From positions 1-28,647 of the forward strand of contig JAYTCQ010000434.1 in assembly GCA_043736395.1 (NCBI GenBank): a stretch of DNA of 28,647 bases. Direction: 5' to 3'. Both the position numbers and the translations under genes were made by a program. A model generated the notes under the pieces. The model saw only the letters and a program-made list of their open reading frames with translations, made no database searches and was not told where the DNA came from. Below are positions 12,952 to 20,905 of the stretch, piece after piece. This DNA is from JAFDVL01 sp043736395. GTDB lineage: Bacteria > Acidobacteriota > Blastocatellia > RBC074. Numbering within the stretch: position 1 is the stretch's first letter; the number at the start of each line of letters is the position of its first letter.

Positions 12952-15744
12952 TTGCGTTTGGGCGCAGAGGCTTTGCTTTCTGCCACCCGTAAATTGCCGG
13001 AAGCTGAACTCGCCCCCGATGAATGGCTACGCCTCGAAAAAATTTTTCAATCAGCTTTGGAGTTGGAGCCAGCGAAACGTGCCGCCTACCTTGCCGAGGC
13101 TTGCGGCGATGATGAAGCCTTGCGCAACGAAGTCGAATCTTTGCTCGTCTATCAAGGCGCAGCCGGAGGCTTGATTCAAGGCGCGATTCACGAAGCTGCC
13201 GGATTATTGCCGAACGATACCAAGGCTCGCTTCACTTCGGGTACGACGTTGAATAAACGCTATCGCATCATCGGCTTGCTCGGCAAAGGCGGGATGGGCG
13301 AAGTTTATCGCGCTGATGATTTGAAATTAGGTCAGCCCGTCGCGCTCAAATTCCTGACGGAAAAATTATCACAAGACAAATCCATGCTCGCGCGTTTTCA
13401 CAGCGAAGTCTCGATGGCGCATCGCGTCACGCACACCAATGTTTGCCGCGTTCACGACATCGGCGAAGTGACTACATCATCGGGTAATTTGCATTTTCTC
13501 TCGATGGAATATGTGGACGGCGAAGACTTGTCATCATTGCTGCGCCGCATCGGTCGCCTGCCGTCTGACAAAGCCGTAGAAATCGCTACACAGCTTTGCG
13601 CCGGACTCGCCGCCGCGCACGAAGCCGGAGTTTTGCACCGTGATTTAAAACCTGCGAATGTGATGATTGACGGCAAAGGCAGAGTCCGCATCACGGATTT
13701 TGGCTTGGCCGGATTTGCCGAACAAATCAAAGGCAACGAAGTGATGGCGAGCACTCCGGCGTACATGTCACCCGAACAATTTGCCGGCAAAGAAGTCACA
13801 ACCAAAAGTGATATTTACGCGCTGGGTTTAGTGCTGTACGAAATCTTCACAGGGAAGCGAGTTTTTGATGGCGGTTCACTGGATGAATTAAAACGGATGC
13901 ACGAAAGCAGTGCTCCGGCGACGCCTTCGAGTTGGGTGAAAAATATTGATCCCTTAGTCGAACGCGTGATTTTGCGCTGTCTGGAAAAAGACCCGGCAAA
14001 AAGATTGTCCTCCGCCAAACAAGTGGCGGATGCGTTGCCGGGCGGTGATCCGCTGGCGGCGGCACTGGCAATGGGCGAAACGCCTTCGCCGGAGATGGTA
14101 GCGGCGGCGGGATCGAAGACGGGAATGAAGCCGATGTATGCGGTGGCGTGTTTGATAACGATCATTGCCGGATTATTCGTCATTGCCGTTCTGAACGAAA
14201 AAGCCTTGCCGACCACAATTTTGTTGCGCCAGAATTCCCCGGAAGAGTTGGCACATAAAGCACGCGAACTGGCGCGGCAGGTTGGCTATGCTGAGCGCCC
14301 TGTAGACAGTGCTTTTGGGTATTACTATGACAATGATTATGCCCAATACCAGCGCCAACAAATTGCTCATGAAAAACAGTGGGAACTTGTCGCTAAAGGT
14401 CTATCTGCTAATAAGTATTGGTATCGGCAAAGCCCTCGGTATCTGCAATCATGGTTAGAAGACGGGTGGATTAGGGATGATGACCCACCCTCGGATACTT
14501 CAGGGATGGTCAGCGTTTATCTGGATTTGTATGGTCGGCTAAATTGGTTTGCGGCTGTGCCGCCGCAAGTAGATCAAACCCACGATACTCTTCCGCCGGA
14601 TTGGACTCCCTTGTTCTCTGCGGCTGAGCTTGATCCAGCATTGCTTACTTCTACGGAACCGCAGTGGACTCCGTTAGCCGCCTGCGATCTACGTCTAGCT
14701 TGGAAGGGAACACATCCTGCATTTCCTGAGATACCTGTGCGCGTTGAAGCTGCTGCATTTCATGGGAAAGTAGTTTATTTTCAAATCATCTGGCCTTGGA
14801 CTCAGCCGTGGCGAACCCAAGAATATCAGGCATCCACCGGGCGTTGGATATGGACTGTATTTTTCGGACTTTTCTTTTTTCTTTCGTTCGGGGCTTTGCT
14901 CCTGGCTTTCCAGAACTTCCGCCACGGACGAGGAGATCGACGTGGCGCAATTAGGTTGGCAGCTTTTATTTTTTCGGCTCAATTTCTCAGTTGGCTTTTT
15001 GGCGCGAATCATATACCAGGCCTCAGCGAACTTTTTAGTTTATTCATCCAAGGTATAAGTCCTGCACTGTTTTGGGCCGCATTAGCATGGGTGCTTTACC
15101 TCGCGCTTGAGCCTTATGTACGAAAGCGTTGGCCTTCTGTACTGATTTCATGGGGGCGTATATGGAGTGGTAATTTGCGTGACCCACTGGCGTGTCGGGA
15201 TCTCCTTCTCGGAGTTCTTTGCGCCATTACTTTGAAAGTGGTTGAGCTAATTCATCACCTAGCCGCTAGTCAGGTTTATGGTCTACAAAATTCCGCTCGG
15301 TATTCTTTGCCGGGGTTACGTTTTCTGATTGGCTCGAATTTGAATTCCTTGCGCCTCTATACTATCGCCTCACTAATTGCTCTGTTCCTGATATTTCTCA
15401 TGCGGATTATCACGCGTCGAGAGTGGATAACGATTACTCTCTTTGCATTGATTGGGGCATCGTTGGGTTTCACGGGGCCAAACCCCGTGACTGCAGCTTT
15501 GCTTATTGGGATAACCTGGCTTCTATATGGTTTCATTTTGCTACGGGTTGGTTTCCTAGCATTTGCTGTAACAGTTTTCGTCCAGCTAAGCTTGTTGACT
15601 TTTCCAATCACGTTGCATTTTTCAGCTTGGTACACAAGTTACTCATTGGTAATCGTTGGTACAATTCTAGTGCTGGTGATTTATGCGTTTCACTCGTCAC
15701 TGGGCGGACAGAAAGTGTTCACGGGAAAGTTGCTGGAAGAGTGA
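12952..15744 (+). CDS. Membrane Ser/Thr protein kinase with polytopic C-terminus
   Basis: The intact frame gives 930 residues from TTG 12952, and the true gene probably began at ATG 12845 before a frameshift. An N-terminal module (about 22-65, PDEWLRLEKIFQSALELEP...DEALRNEVESLL) repeats the broken one upstream. The kinase domain spans about 104-365, with glycine loop GKGGMGEVY (111-119), K133 in VALKFL, HRDLKPAN (229-236), DFG (249-251) and SPEQ in the activation segment. All catalytic residues are present. A transmembrane helix (about 396-414) leads to a ~220-residue region, probably periplasmic, with many Trp and Tyr (ANKYWYRQSPRYLQSW, WPWTQPW). About nine further hydrophobic segments follow, beginning with WIWTVFFGLFFFLSFGALLLAF. 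It follows the ECF sigma gene, so phosphorelay or sigma control is likely. The sensed ligand is unknown. Confidence 0.92.
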   Translation: MRLGAEALLSATRKLPEAELAPDEWLRLEKIFQSALELEPAKRAAYLAEACGDDEALRNEVESLLVYQGAAGGLIQGAIHEAAGLLPNDTKARFTSGTTLNKRYRIIGLLGKGGMGEVYRADDLKLGQPVALKFLTEKLSQDKSMLARFHSEVSMAHRVTHTNVCRVHDIGEVTTSSGNLHFLSMEYVDGEDLSSLLRRIGRLPSDKAVEIATQLCAGLAAAHEAGVLHRDLKPANVMIDGKGRVRITDFGLAGFAEQIKGNEVMASTPAYMSPEQFAGKEVTTKSDIYALGLVLYEIFTGKRVFDGGSLDELKRMHESSAPATPSSWVKNIDPLVERVILRCLEKDPAKRLSSAKQVADALPGGDPLAAALAMGETPSPEMVAAAGSKTGMKPMYAVACLITIIAGLFVIAVLNEKALPTTILLRQNSPEELAHKARELARQVGYAERPVDSAFGYYYDNDYAQYQRQQIAHEKQWELVAKGLSANKYWYRQSPRYLQSWLEDGWIRDDDPPSDTSGMVSVYLDLYGRLNWFAAVPPQVDQTHDTLPPDWTPLFSAAELDPALLTSTEPQWTPLAACDLRLAWKGTHPAFPEIPVRVEAAAFHGKVVYFQIIWPWTQPWRTQEYQASTGRWIWTVFFGLFFFLSFGALLLAFQNFRHGRGDRRGAIRLAAFIFSAQFLSWLFGANHIPGLSELFSLFIQGISPALFWAALAWVLYLALEPYVRKRWPSVLISWGRIWSGNLRDPLACRDLLLGVLCAITLKVVELIHHLAASQVYGLQNSARYSLPGLRFLIGSNLNSLRLYTIASLIALFLIFLMRIITRREWITITLFALIGASLGFTGPNPVTAALLIGITWLLYGFILLRVGFLAFAVTVFVQLSLLTFPITLHFSAWYTSYSLVIVGTILVLVIYAFHSSLGGQKVFTGKLLEE

Positions 15745-15781
15745 AAAGTGCAGGTGACGGGTGTTAGGTTTCAGGTGTCAG
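15732..15781. repeat. Direct repeat copy 1 (kinase tail plus CAGGTGT repeats)
   Basis: The last codons of the kinase (LEE stop) run into CAGGTGACGGGTGTTAGGTT and TCAGGTGTCAG, degenerate CAGGTGT heptamers. The same stretch recurs at 16676-16723 with two bases missing and only a couple of substitutions. Similarity extends weakly further left, to about 15715. The two copies bracket the toxin-antitoxin pair. Confidence 0.8.
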
Positions 15782-15883
15782 CTTTGGTGACTTGAGGGGA
15801 AACAAAAGCGATAACAATTACGAGCATTTCGGAGAGGTGTAGTAGAATATTGGTGCGATAAATCTTTCCCTTGAGGAGTGAGT

Positions 15884-16147
15884 ATGGAACTAACAATTAC
15901 ATTATCTGCTGAGGTTGAAACACAAGTGCAAGCCGCTGCCGCCCGTAATGGTCGTGCGATCGAAGATTACGTCATTGATGCCGTCAAAACAGCGATGTTC
16001 AAACCGGCGCTGGATGAATTGCTGGCTCCTGTGCGGGCGCAGTTCGCGGCCAGTGAGATGACCGAAGAAGAGTTCGACCAATTAATCGAAGAAGAGCGGC
16101 AGGCGATTTGGGAAGAGAAACACGGAAAGCAAGCCCGATGTCCCTGA
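15884..16147 (+). CDS. Antitoxin of a PIN-type toxin-antitoxin pair
   Basis: This 87-residue protein begins MELTITLSAEVETQVQAAAARNGRAIEDYVIDAV, a ribbon-helix-helix-like segment (beta strand, then two helices) suited to DNA binding and autorepression. The acidic C-terminal half (MTEEEFDQLIEEERQAIWEEKHGK) would wrap the toxin. ATG 15884 is chosen because GAGGAG ends 5 bases before it. A GTG at 15878 is inside that ribosome-binding site. It overlaps the toxin gene by 10 bases, the usual coupling of such pairs. Composition is GC-rich relative to neighbours, and the pair sits between two direct repeats, which suggests acquisition as a unit. Confidence 0.78.
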   Translation: MELTITLSAEVETQVQAAAARNGRAIEDYVIDAVKTAMFKPALDELLAPVRAQFAASEMTEEEFDQLIEEERQAIWEEKHGKQARCP

Positions 16148-16623
16148 CAACTCCAGCCATTCCCAAAATCGTTTTCGACTGCAATGTCTTTTTGCAAGCC
16201 CTGGTCAATCCCAATGGCCCAGCCGGACGCTGCAAGCAGTTGGTTGATCGTGGCGAAGTCGAGTTGTTTGTTTCGGAAGAAGTGCTGACCGAAGTCGCCG
16301 AAGTCCTGAGCCGCCCGCGTCCCCGAAAGCTTGCTCCGGCCTTGACCATAGCAGTGATCGAAGCCTTCATTGCCGACGTTCGCCTCAAATCCATTTGCCT
16401 GCGGAACGTGCCCGAAGAGTACCGTCTCGAACGCGACCCGAAGGATGAGCGATACATCAACCTGGCGCTGGTCGCCAACGCCAAGTTCATTGTCAGCCGG
16501 GACAACGATCTGCTTGATTTGATGAAACCGAACAGCGAAACCGCGCGCGACTTTCAGCGTCGTTATCCGCTGCTCAAGATTATCAACCCTACCGATCTGC
16601 TTGCCGAAGTCGAAACCAAGTAG
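16138..16623 (+). CDS. PIN-domain toxin (COG1569/TIGR00305-like ribonuclease)
   Basis: This 161-residue PIN nuclease is expected to cleave RNA when not bound by the antitoxin. Metal-binding acidic residues are visible: D in KIVFDCNVFLQAL, E in EEVLTEVAEVLSRP, and the RDPKDERYINLALVANAKFIVSRDNDLLDL block typical of the COG1569 PIN family. The ATG at 16138 overlaps the antitoxin's end and gives the family-typical start (MSLTTPAIPKIVFD). A TTG at 16108 would add ten residues from within the antitoxin gene and is not favoured. The active site looks complete. It ends 15 bases before the relic kinase tail. Confidence 0.87.
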   Translation: MSLTTPAIPKIVFDCNVFLQALVNPNGPAGRCKQLVDRGEVELFVSEEVLTEVAEVLSRPRPRKLAPALTIAVIEAFIADVRLKSICLRNVPEEYRLERDPKDERYINLALVANAKFIVSRDNDLLDLMKPNSETARDFQRRYPLLKIINPTDLLAEVETK

Positions 16624-16637
16624 AGATTGCCAACATC

Positions 16638-16688
16638 CATTCGCTGGGCAGGCCGCAGGTGTTCGCGGAGAAGCTGCTGGAAGAGTGA
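16638..16688 (+). pseudogene. Relic C-terminus of a second membrane kinase
   Basis: This frame reads HSLGRPQVFAEKLLEE then stop. It matches the kinase end HSSLGGQKVFTGKLLEE at 12 of 16-17 positions. No upstream coding sequence of that kinase survives, since the PIN toxin gene ends at 16623. It is therefore a scrap of a paralogous kinase brought in by recombination or left by deletion. Confidence 0.7.
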
Positions 16689-16723
16689 AAAACAGGTGAC
16701 AGGTGTTAGGTTTCAGGTGTCAG
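16676..16723. repeat. Direct repeat copy 2 (kinase tail plus CAGGTGT repeats)
   Basis: This is a near-identical copy of 15732-15781, starting in the relic kinase tail and ending in TTTCAGGTGTCAG. It closes the 944-base interval that contains the toxin-antitoxin pair. Confidence 0.8.
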
Positions 16724-16730
16724 TGATTAA

Positions 16731-17015
16731 GCCGAAGAATGGAAGAATGAAGGTATTTTCCTGAACAAGAAAATTGATCTAATTCCAGAAGAGTTCGCCA
16801 GTTATGAAGAAGCTGCGGACTTTTGGGACACGCACGATACGACGGATTATCCTGACGCTTTTAAGACGGTCAAAGTGGTCAGTGAGTTAAGAAACCGCCA
16901 TTATGAAATCGAAGCCGACGTGGTGAAGGCTCTCCGCAAGCAGGCACAGCAAAGCGGCGTCAAACTCAGCCAGCTTGCCAGCCAGTTGCTCCGGCAACAA
17001 TTACCGCTCCGATAG
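16731..17015 (+). pseudogene. CopG/BrnA-type antitoxin, 5' end broken
   Basis: The open frame to TAG 17013-17015 reads KKIDLIPEEFASYEEAADFWDTHDTTDYPDAFKTV, then VVSELRNRHYEIEADVVKALRKQAQQSGVKLSQLASQLLRQQLPLR. The FWDTHDxTDY segment followed by a ribbon-helix-helix is typical of CopG/BrnA-type antitoxins. The frame has no ATG, GTG or TTG before the conserved region. An ATG with GAAGAATG context at 16747 starts in another frame and stops after MKVFS. One added base near 16759 would fuse MKVFS to LNKKIDL. It has no adjacent toxin and begins right after direct repeat 2, so it is probably a decaying orphan. Confidence 0.6.
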
Positions 17016-17063
17016 CGACAATCCGACGAACATTGAAAGTAAATCCAAATCAAGTTCCTACCC

Positions 17064-18005
17064 TTATTTCGTGTTCACTTCAAAAATGTAGATGGTTGAT
17101 TTTTGATCTTCGGGCATAAAATAGGCTCGCAGCCCAAGCTCGGTTGGCTCAATCCAAAATGGATTCTGCGTCATTGGCAAACCGGAATCTGTCCACAGCG
17201 CGAGCGGGATTTGATGGATTGGGTGATTGGTGGTGAGGTCTACGATTTCTAATCCGCCGAGGCTGAATTTTGGGTCTTTAAAATTACTCAGTCCGCCGCA
17301 CAACATTTGGTTCTTTCCAAGAAATTTGCAGTCCTGATAATCAATATAAAAAGACGGATTTCGCACGCGCAGTTTTTTGGGCGGCGTAGCCGAATTTGTC
17401 ACGCGTAAATTTTTATCAAGCGTCCAGCGATAGAAATTCCGCGATCCCCAACTCACGCCGTGCAAGCTACGATTTTCGGGGTTGTGGACGATGCCCCCGA
17501 TGTGATCGTTGTAGCGGAAAACTTCGGTTGCTTTCATTGTTTTCGGATCAATGCGATAGATGATGGAGCGGCTGTTGGGGCGGTATTCGGCGACGGAAAC
17601 CCAGATAAATTTGCCGTCAAAATCAATCCCGCCGGGATGGTAAATCGTGCCTTCGCCGAGAAGTAAATCCGCGAGCAAATTTCCTTTGTTGTCGAATTTG
17701 AAAAGATGTCCGACACCTGCGCCCGTGTCACGGTCAAAGCCTTGCTGGACTTGCGCAAAGCGCTGCGTTGGTTGTTTTACTTCGACGGAAGAGACATAAA
17801 ATTCTTCGCCAATTTTTACCATTCCCTGTGGATGAAATGCATTGAAATTAATCGGCAGCGAAGAAACCAACTGCCATTTTGAATCGCGCGTTAATTGACG
17901 AAATCTTTCGCGGGTGATTTTTTGTGGCTGCGCTGTCACGCAAGCATAGACCCCAAGCATGATCAGCAACAGGAAACAGTTTGACGAACGATGAATGCAA
18001 CCCAT
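17064..18005 (-). CDS. Secreted DUF6454-like propeller protein
   Basis: This 313-residue protein has an N-terminal signal peptide (SSNCFLLLIMLGVYACVTA, cleavage probably before QPQ). The body matches my recollection of the DUF6454 family: FNAFHPQGMVKIGEEFYVSSVEV, DTGAGVGHLFKFD, GEGTIYHPGGIDFDGKFIWVSVAEYRPNS, LHGVSWGSRNFYRWTLD and RAYFMPEDQKSTIYIFEV. The repeated strand-turn pattern suggests a beta-propeller in the periplasm or outside the cell. The reaction or ligand is unknown. ATG 18005 was chosen because it places the signal peptide at the N-terminus and leaves a 19-base gap to the gene before it. A start at 18077 would overlap that gene and add a charged leader. It is probably co-transcribed with the propeller gene upstream. 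Confidence 0.82.
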   Translation of the reverse strand: MGCIHRSSNCFLLLIMLGVYACVTAQPQKITRERFRQLTRDSKWQLVSSLPINFNAFHPQGMVKIGEEFYVSSVEVKQPTQRFAQVQQGFDRDTGAGVGHLFKFDNKGNLLADLLLGEGTIYHPGGIDFDGKFIWVSVAEYRPNSRSIIYRIDPKTMKATEVFRYNDHIGGIVHNPENRSLHGVSWGSRNFYRWTLDKNLRVTNSATPPKKLRVRNPSFYIDYQDCKFLGKNQMLCGGLSNFKDPKFSLGGLEIVDLTTNHPIHQIPLALWTDSGLPMTQNPFWIEPTELGLRAYFMPEDQKSTIYIFEVNTK

Positions 18006-18024
18006 CTTGGGAACAAAATAACTT

Positions 18025-20205
18025 TTATTTGCCTTTAATTTCCGCGAACGCACTTCCAATATTAGCATTCGAATCAAAGGCTCTCAGCGCAATCACGTGT
18101 GGCTTCGCATCACCCAAAATCACACTCACTTTGAAATCTTCGCGGCGTGAATCAGCGATGCCATCAACAGGGGAAACAGGCTTCCATTCTCCGCCATCAA
18201 TCTGGTATTCGGCACGTTTGATGATTGAAGTTTTATCTTCGGCGTGGAAGGTGATTTCCGTTTTTGTACCTGAATTTTGCGGTGCGTCGGCGGTCACAGT
18301 TGGCGAGGAATTATCGACTTCAATCGGCTCCGTTTCTTCTTCATCGGTCAATGCCAAATCAGCCGGATTGGATAGCGTGTCGCTGACGACGACTTTGAAA
18401 ACATAGCGTCCATCCGGCAACGCATTTGCGTCTACGGTGAAATAATTTTCGGTAAAATTCAATTTCAACGGATAGTACGCGCTGCTATTTGCGGCGCGAT
18501 AATAAATGGAATATTCCAGTTTATCACTGTTGCGATCTTCGCCTGTCCATTGCAAGGAAATCGAGCCTTTTTGAAAAAATTTGCGCGGCGGCATGTTCAC
18601 GGTTACGCCGACTATTGACGGATCAATTCCGGCTTGTTCGATATTCGGATCGGGTGGTTGTTGCGGCAATGGTTGTAAAGCTACGCCGATGGGTTGCAAT
18701 GCTAATGAATTTAACGAAGGCGCGAGATTGCGCGGCAAATAAGAAACGGTGACTTCGCGCAATCGTGTAGTCGCGCCTTTCAGCGTAGCCTTCCATTGCA
18801 AAAATCTAGCGCGTGGGCTGACGACAGTTCCTCCGTCAGCAGTTTTGATGGCAGCCGACCAATCGCTCCACGTGGAGTCAGGGCTGGCCGTGTTTCCACT
18901 GCGCGTTTGCAATTCGATGTCGCCTTCGCCAACAAATGAAGCGCGTCCCCACGCGGTTACCGTTGAAGCATCACGCACCGCAGATGTATACGTTCCACTC
19001 GTCGAAGCATTTCCGATTTTGAATAATTTTCCGAGATTCGAAGACGCCGCGTAAAGCTGCCCTGATGATGTTTTGATGAGCCGCGAAGTTTGCGCTTCAG
19101 TGGATTGCGTTTGAAGTGAAGGCTTAGCTCCCACTGTCGCCGAAAAAATTCTTCCTTTATTCCCAGTACCGATTAATGCACGTCCGTTGTCATCCACATT
19201 CAAGGCAAATGCGGTGACATCGGATGAACTCCAAACGGTATCATTCACGCCGTTGCTGTCAATTCGATAGACTGCGCTTTTGGCGGATGAACCGCTCGCA
19301 GTTGGCGTGGGTGAAGTTGTTGTACTTGATGATCCGTCAAGAATTTGCACATCGCTTATTGTTACCGTAACTCCTTCACCAGAGCTAATGACTTGCGGTT
19401 CGCTGGAATTTGAAGCAGTGGCATTCGCTGCCGCACCGCTGCCTGCGGCGTCTGCCAATGCCAACGCGTACACGCTGCCATCTTTGCCCATCGCGAGTTC
19501 TCGAATTTCTTTTTGCGGCGAATCGAAAAGTGTAAAAGCTTTTCCGTCAGGAGTGATGCGCAAGATCAATCCGCCCGGATCAGTTCCCGCAATAATATTT
19601 CCACTGGCGTCAACTTTCAGCGCAGTAATATTCAATTGTGTAGTCTTCACCAGGACCGAACCTTTGCCGTCCGGAGTGACGCGAAAAATTGAACCTTTAT
19701 CTCCGGTTCCAATCAACAATCTGCCCTGCGCATCGAACGTCAAAGCCCAGATGTATTTTGTTTTCGGCTCAAAAAATACGGTCGCTTCGCCTTTGGAATT
19801 TATTTTGTAAACTTTCCCATCAGGAGCCGTACCCGCATAAACATTGCCTGCGGTGTCTACCGCGAGCGCCATCACATCAAGTTCACTTGTTTTATAGAGC
19901 AATGAACCTTTGCCCGAAGCATCCACTTTGAAGACTCGTCCTTCGTGTCCTGTACCGAGATAAACATTGCCGGAATTATCCGAAGCAGTCGCCCAGATGT
20001 ACGCCTGTTTCGTATCGAAAACTTCTGTGAATGATGGTGCCAAAGTCAGCGTTCCATTGTCAGAAATCGAGACACCATTCGCATCACCTTTTTCAATTTC
20101 GGCGCGACTGGTCACACGCCAGAACGCGGGACCTCCGGCGAAGGTGGTAATGAAAAAAATTGTCAGAAGGAGAAGTGAAAAAAAGGAAGTGATTGTTTTT
20201 TGCAT
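18025..20205 (-). CDS. Secreted beta-propeller protein with C-terminal Ig-like domains
   Basis: This 726-residue protein has a signal peptide (MQKTITSFFSLLLLTIFFITTFAGG). Residues about 60-250 hold at least four ~45-residue blades of the pattern alternating sensing strand, GNVYLGTGHEGRVFKVDASGKG, GNVYAGTAPDGKVYKINSKGE, GRLLIGTGDKGSIFRVTPDGKG and GNIIAGTDPGGLILRITPDGK, with further blades to about 400. A Ser/Thr/Ala-rich linker (about 255-305) interrupts them. The C-terminal third (SISLQWTGEDRNSDKLEYSIYYRA, DGRYVFKVVVSD and KRAEYQIDGGEWKPV) looks like fibronectin/Ig-type folds. It is likely an exported binding or scaffold protein. The ligand is unknown. It is the upstream partner of the DUF6454-like gene. 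Confidence 0.82.
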   Translation of the reverse strand: MQKTITSFFSLLLLTIFFITTFAGGPAFWRVTSRAEIEKGDANGVSISDNGTLTLAPSFTEVFDTKQAYIWATASDNSGNVYLGTGHEGRVFKVDASGKGSLLYKTSELDVMALAVDTAGNVYAGTAPDGKVYKINSKGEATVFFEPKTKYIWALTFDAQGRLLIGTGDKGSIFRVTPDGKGSVLVKTTQLNITALKVDASGNIIAGTDPGGLILRITPDGKAFTLFDSPQKEIRELAMGKDGSVYALALADAAGSGAAANATASNSSEPQVISSGEGVTVTISDVQILDGSSSTTTSPTPTASGSSAKSAVYRIDSNGVNDTVWSSSDVTAFALNVDDNGRALIGTGNKGRIFSATVGAKPSLQTQSTEAQTSRLIKTSSGQLYAASSNLGKLFKIGNASTSGTYTSAVRDASTVTAWGRASFVGEGDIELQTRSGNTASPDSTWSDWSAAIKTADGGTVVSPRARFLQWKATLKGATTRLREVTVSYLPRNLAPSLNSLALQPIGVALQPLPQQPPDPNIEQAGIDPSIVGVTVNMPPRKFFQKGSISLQWTGEDRNSDKLEYSIYYRAANSSAYYPLKLNFTENYFTVDANALPDGRYVFKVVVSDTLSNPADLALTDEEETEPIEVDNSSPTVTADAPQNSGTKTEITFHAEDKTSIIKRAEYQIDGGEWKPVSPVDGIADSRREDFKVSVILGDAKPHVIALRAFDSNANIGSAFAEIKGK

Positions 20206-20220
20206 TTTACTTATTTTGAT

Positions 20221-20658
20221 TTATTGATAATCGCCAATCCATTTGACCCAGGTCAGCGAAGTTCCGACAGCATTGAATAATTTCTTATCACCGGTGATAA
20301 GTTCGATGTCTTGCGATTGTGCCAATGCTATATAGGTAGCGTCATAGACCGAGCGTTGATATTTATTCGCGATTTGAAAAGTGAGTGATTGGATTAAACT
20401 AAATTCGTGCCGTTCGATAGAGTAGGCCCAATAATCTTTCAAGGCTTGAACAGCATCCAATTCACCGATGCGTCCTCGCACTACCGACATTTTTAGGGCG
20501 TTCGTAATTTCGTAATCAATTAAAGTCGGAGCTAAGAGCTGAATTTTTCCATCAATCAAATCGTTCAGCAAAACATCCGCCTGAGCAACTTCACCTTCAT
20601 CTCGTAAACTCCACTTCAAAGCAACACAAGCATCAACTACGAATCGTTTAGCGATCAC
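20221..20658 (-). CDS. vapC: VapC-type PIN toxin
   Basis: This 145-residue PIN ribonuclease contains FVVDACVALKWSLRDEG (first Asp), APTLIDYEITNAL (Glu) and YDATYIALAQSQDIELITGDKKLF (two Asp), the usual four-acid site. The GTG at 20658-20656 follows GGAGG at 6 bases and overlaps the antitoxin gene by 11 bases, so I prefer it to TTG 20673, which lies ahead of that ribosome-binding site. It is coupled to the antitoxin just upstream on the same strand. Confidence 0.88.
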   Translation of the reverse strand: MIAKRFVVDACVALKWSLRDEGEVAQADVLLNDLIDGKIQLLAPTLIDYEITNALKMSVVRGRIGELDAVQALKDYWAYSIERHEFSLIQSLTFQIANKYQRSVYDATYIALAQSQDIELITGDKKLFNAVGTSLTWVKWIGDYQ

Positions 20659-20884
20659 GCCCTTCCTCCACAAGCTCTTTTATACTTACCTCAAGTGGCT
20701 CCATTTTATCTCGCGTAGCTCGCATTCTTTTAGCCGCCTCTTGCTGATCCTGCTTTAAGGTATTCCACTTCGGATCATCAAGAAAAACGATGGCTACTGG
20801 AATTTCGCCCTCAACTGATGGCAATACTTCCGTCGCCAGAGGCTTGAATAAATGTCCGTCGTACGTTGCTTTTATCGTATACAT
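20648..20884 (-). CDS. Antitoxin partner of the VapC-type toxin (AF2212-like)
   Basis: This 78-residue protein begins MYTIKATYDGHLFKPLATEVLPSVEGEIPVAIVFLDD. This resembles the DUF104/AF2212-like antitoxins, whose short beta N-terminus reads KAxYDxGxFKPL. The charged helical tail (QQEAAKRMRATRDKMEPLEVSIKELVEEGRDR) would bind the PIN toxin. The ATG follows repeated AAGGAA. Its end overlaps the toxin start. The family call is from memory, while the pairing is from gene layout. Confidence 0.78.
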   Translation of the reverse strand: MYTIKATYDGHLFKPLATEVLPSVEGEIPVAIVFLDDPKWNTLKQDQQEAAKRMRATRDKMEPLEVSIKELVEEGRDR

Positions 20885-20905
20885 TTCCTTTCCTTTCCTT
20901 TTCTC

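Noticed and set aside
19280..19810. Plus-strand open frame of 176 residues within the propeller gene
   Set aside because: It is the complement of repeated propeller blades and has no recognisable domain or upstream signals.
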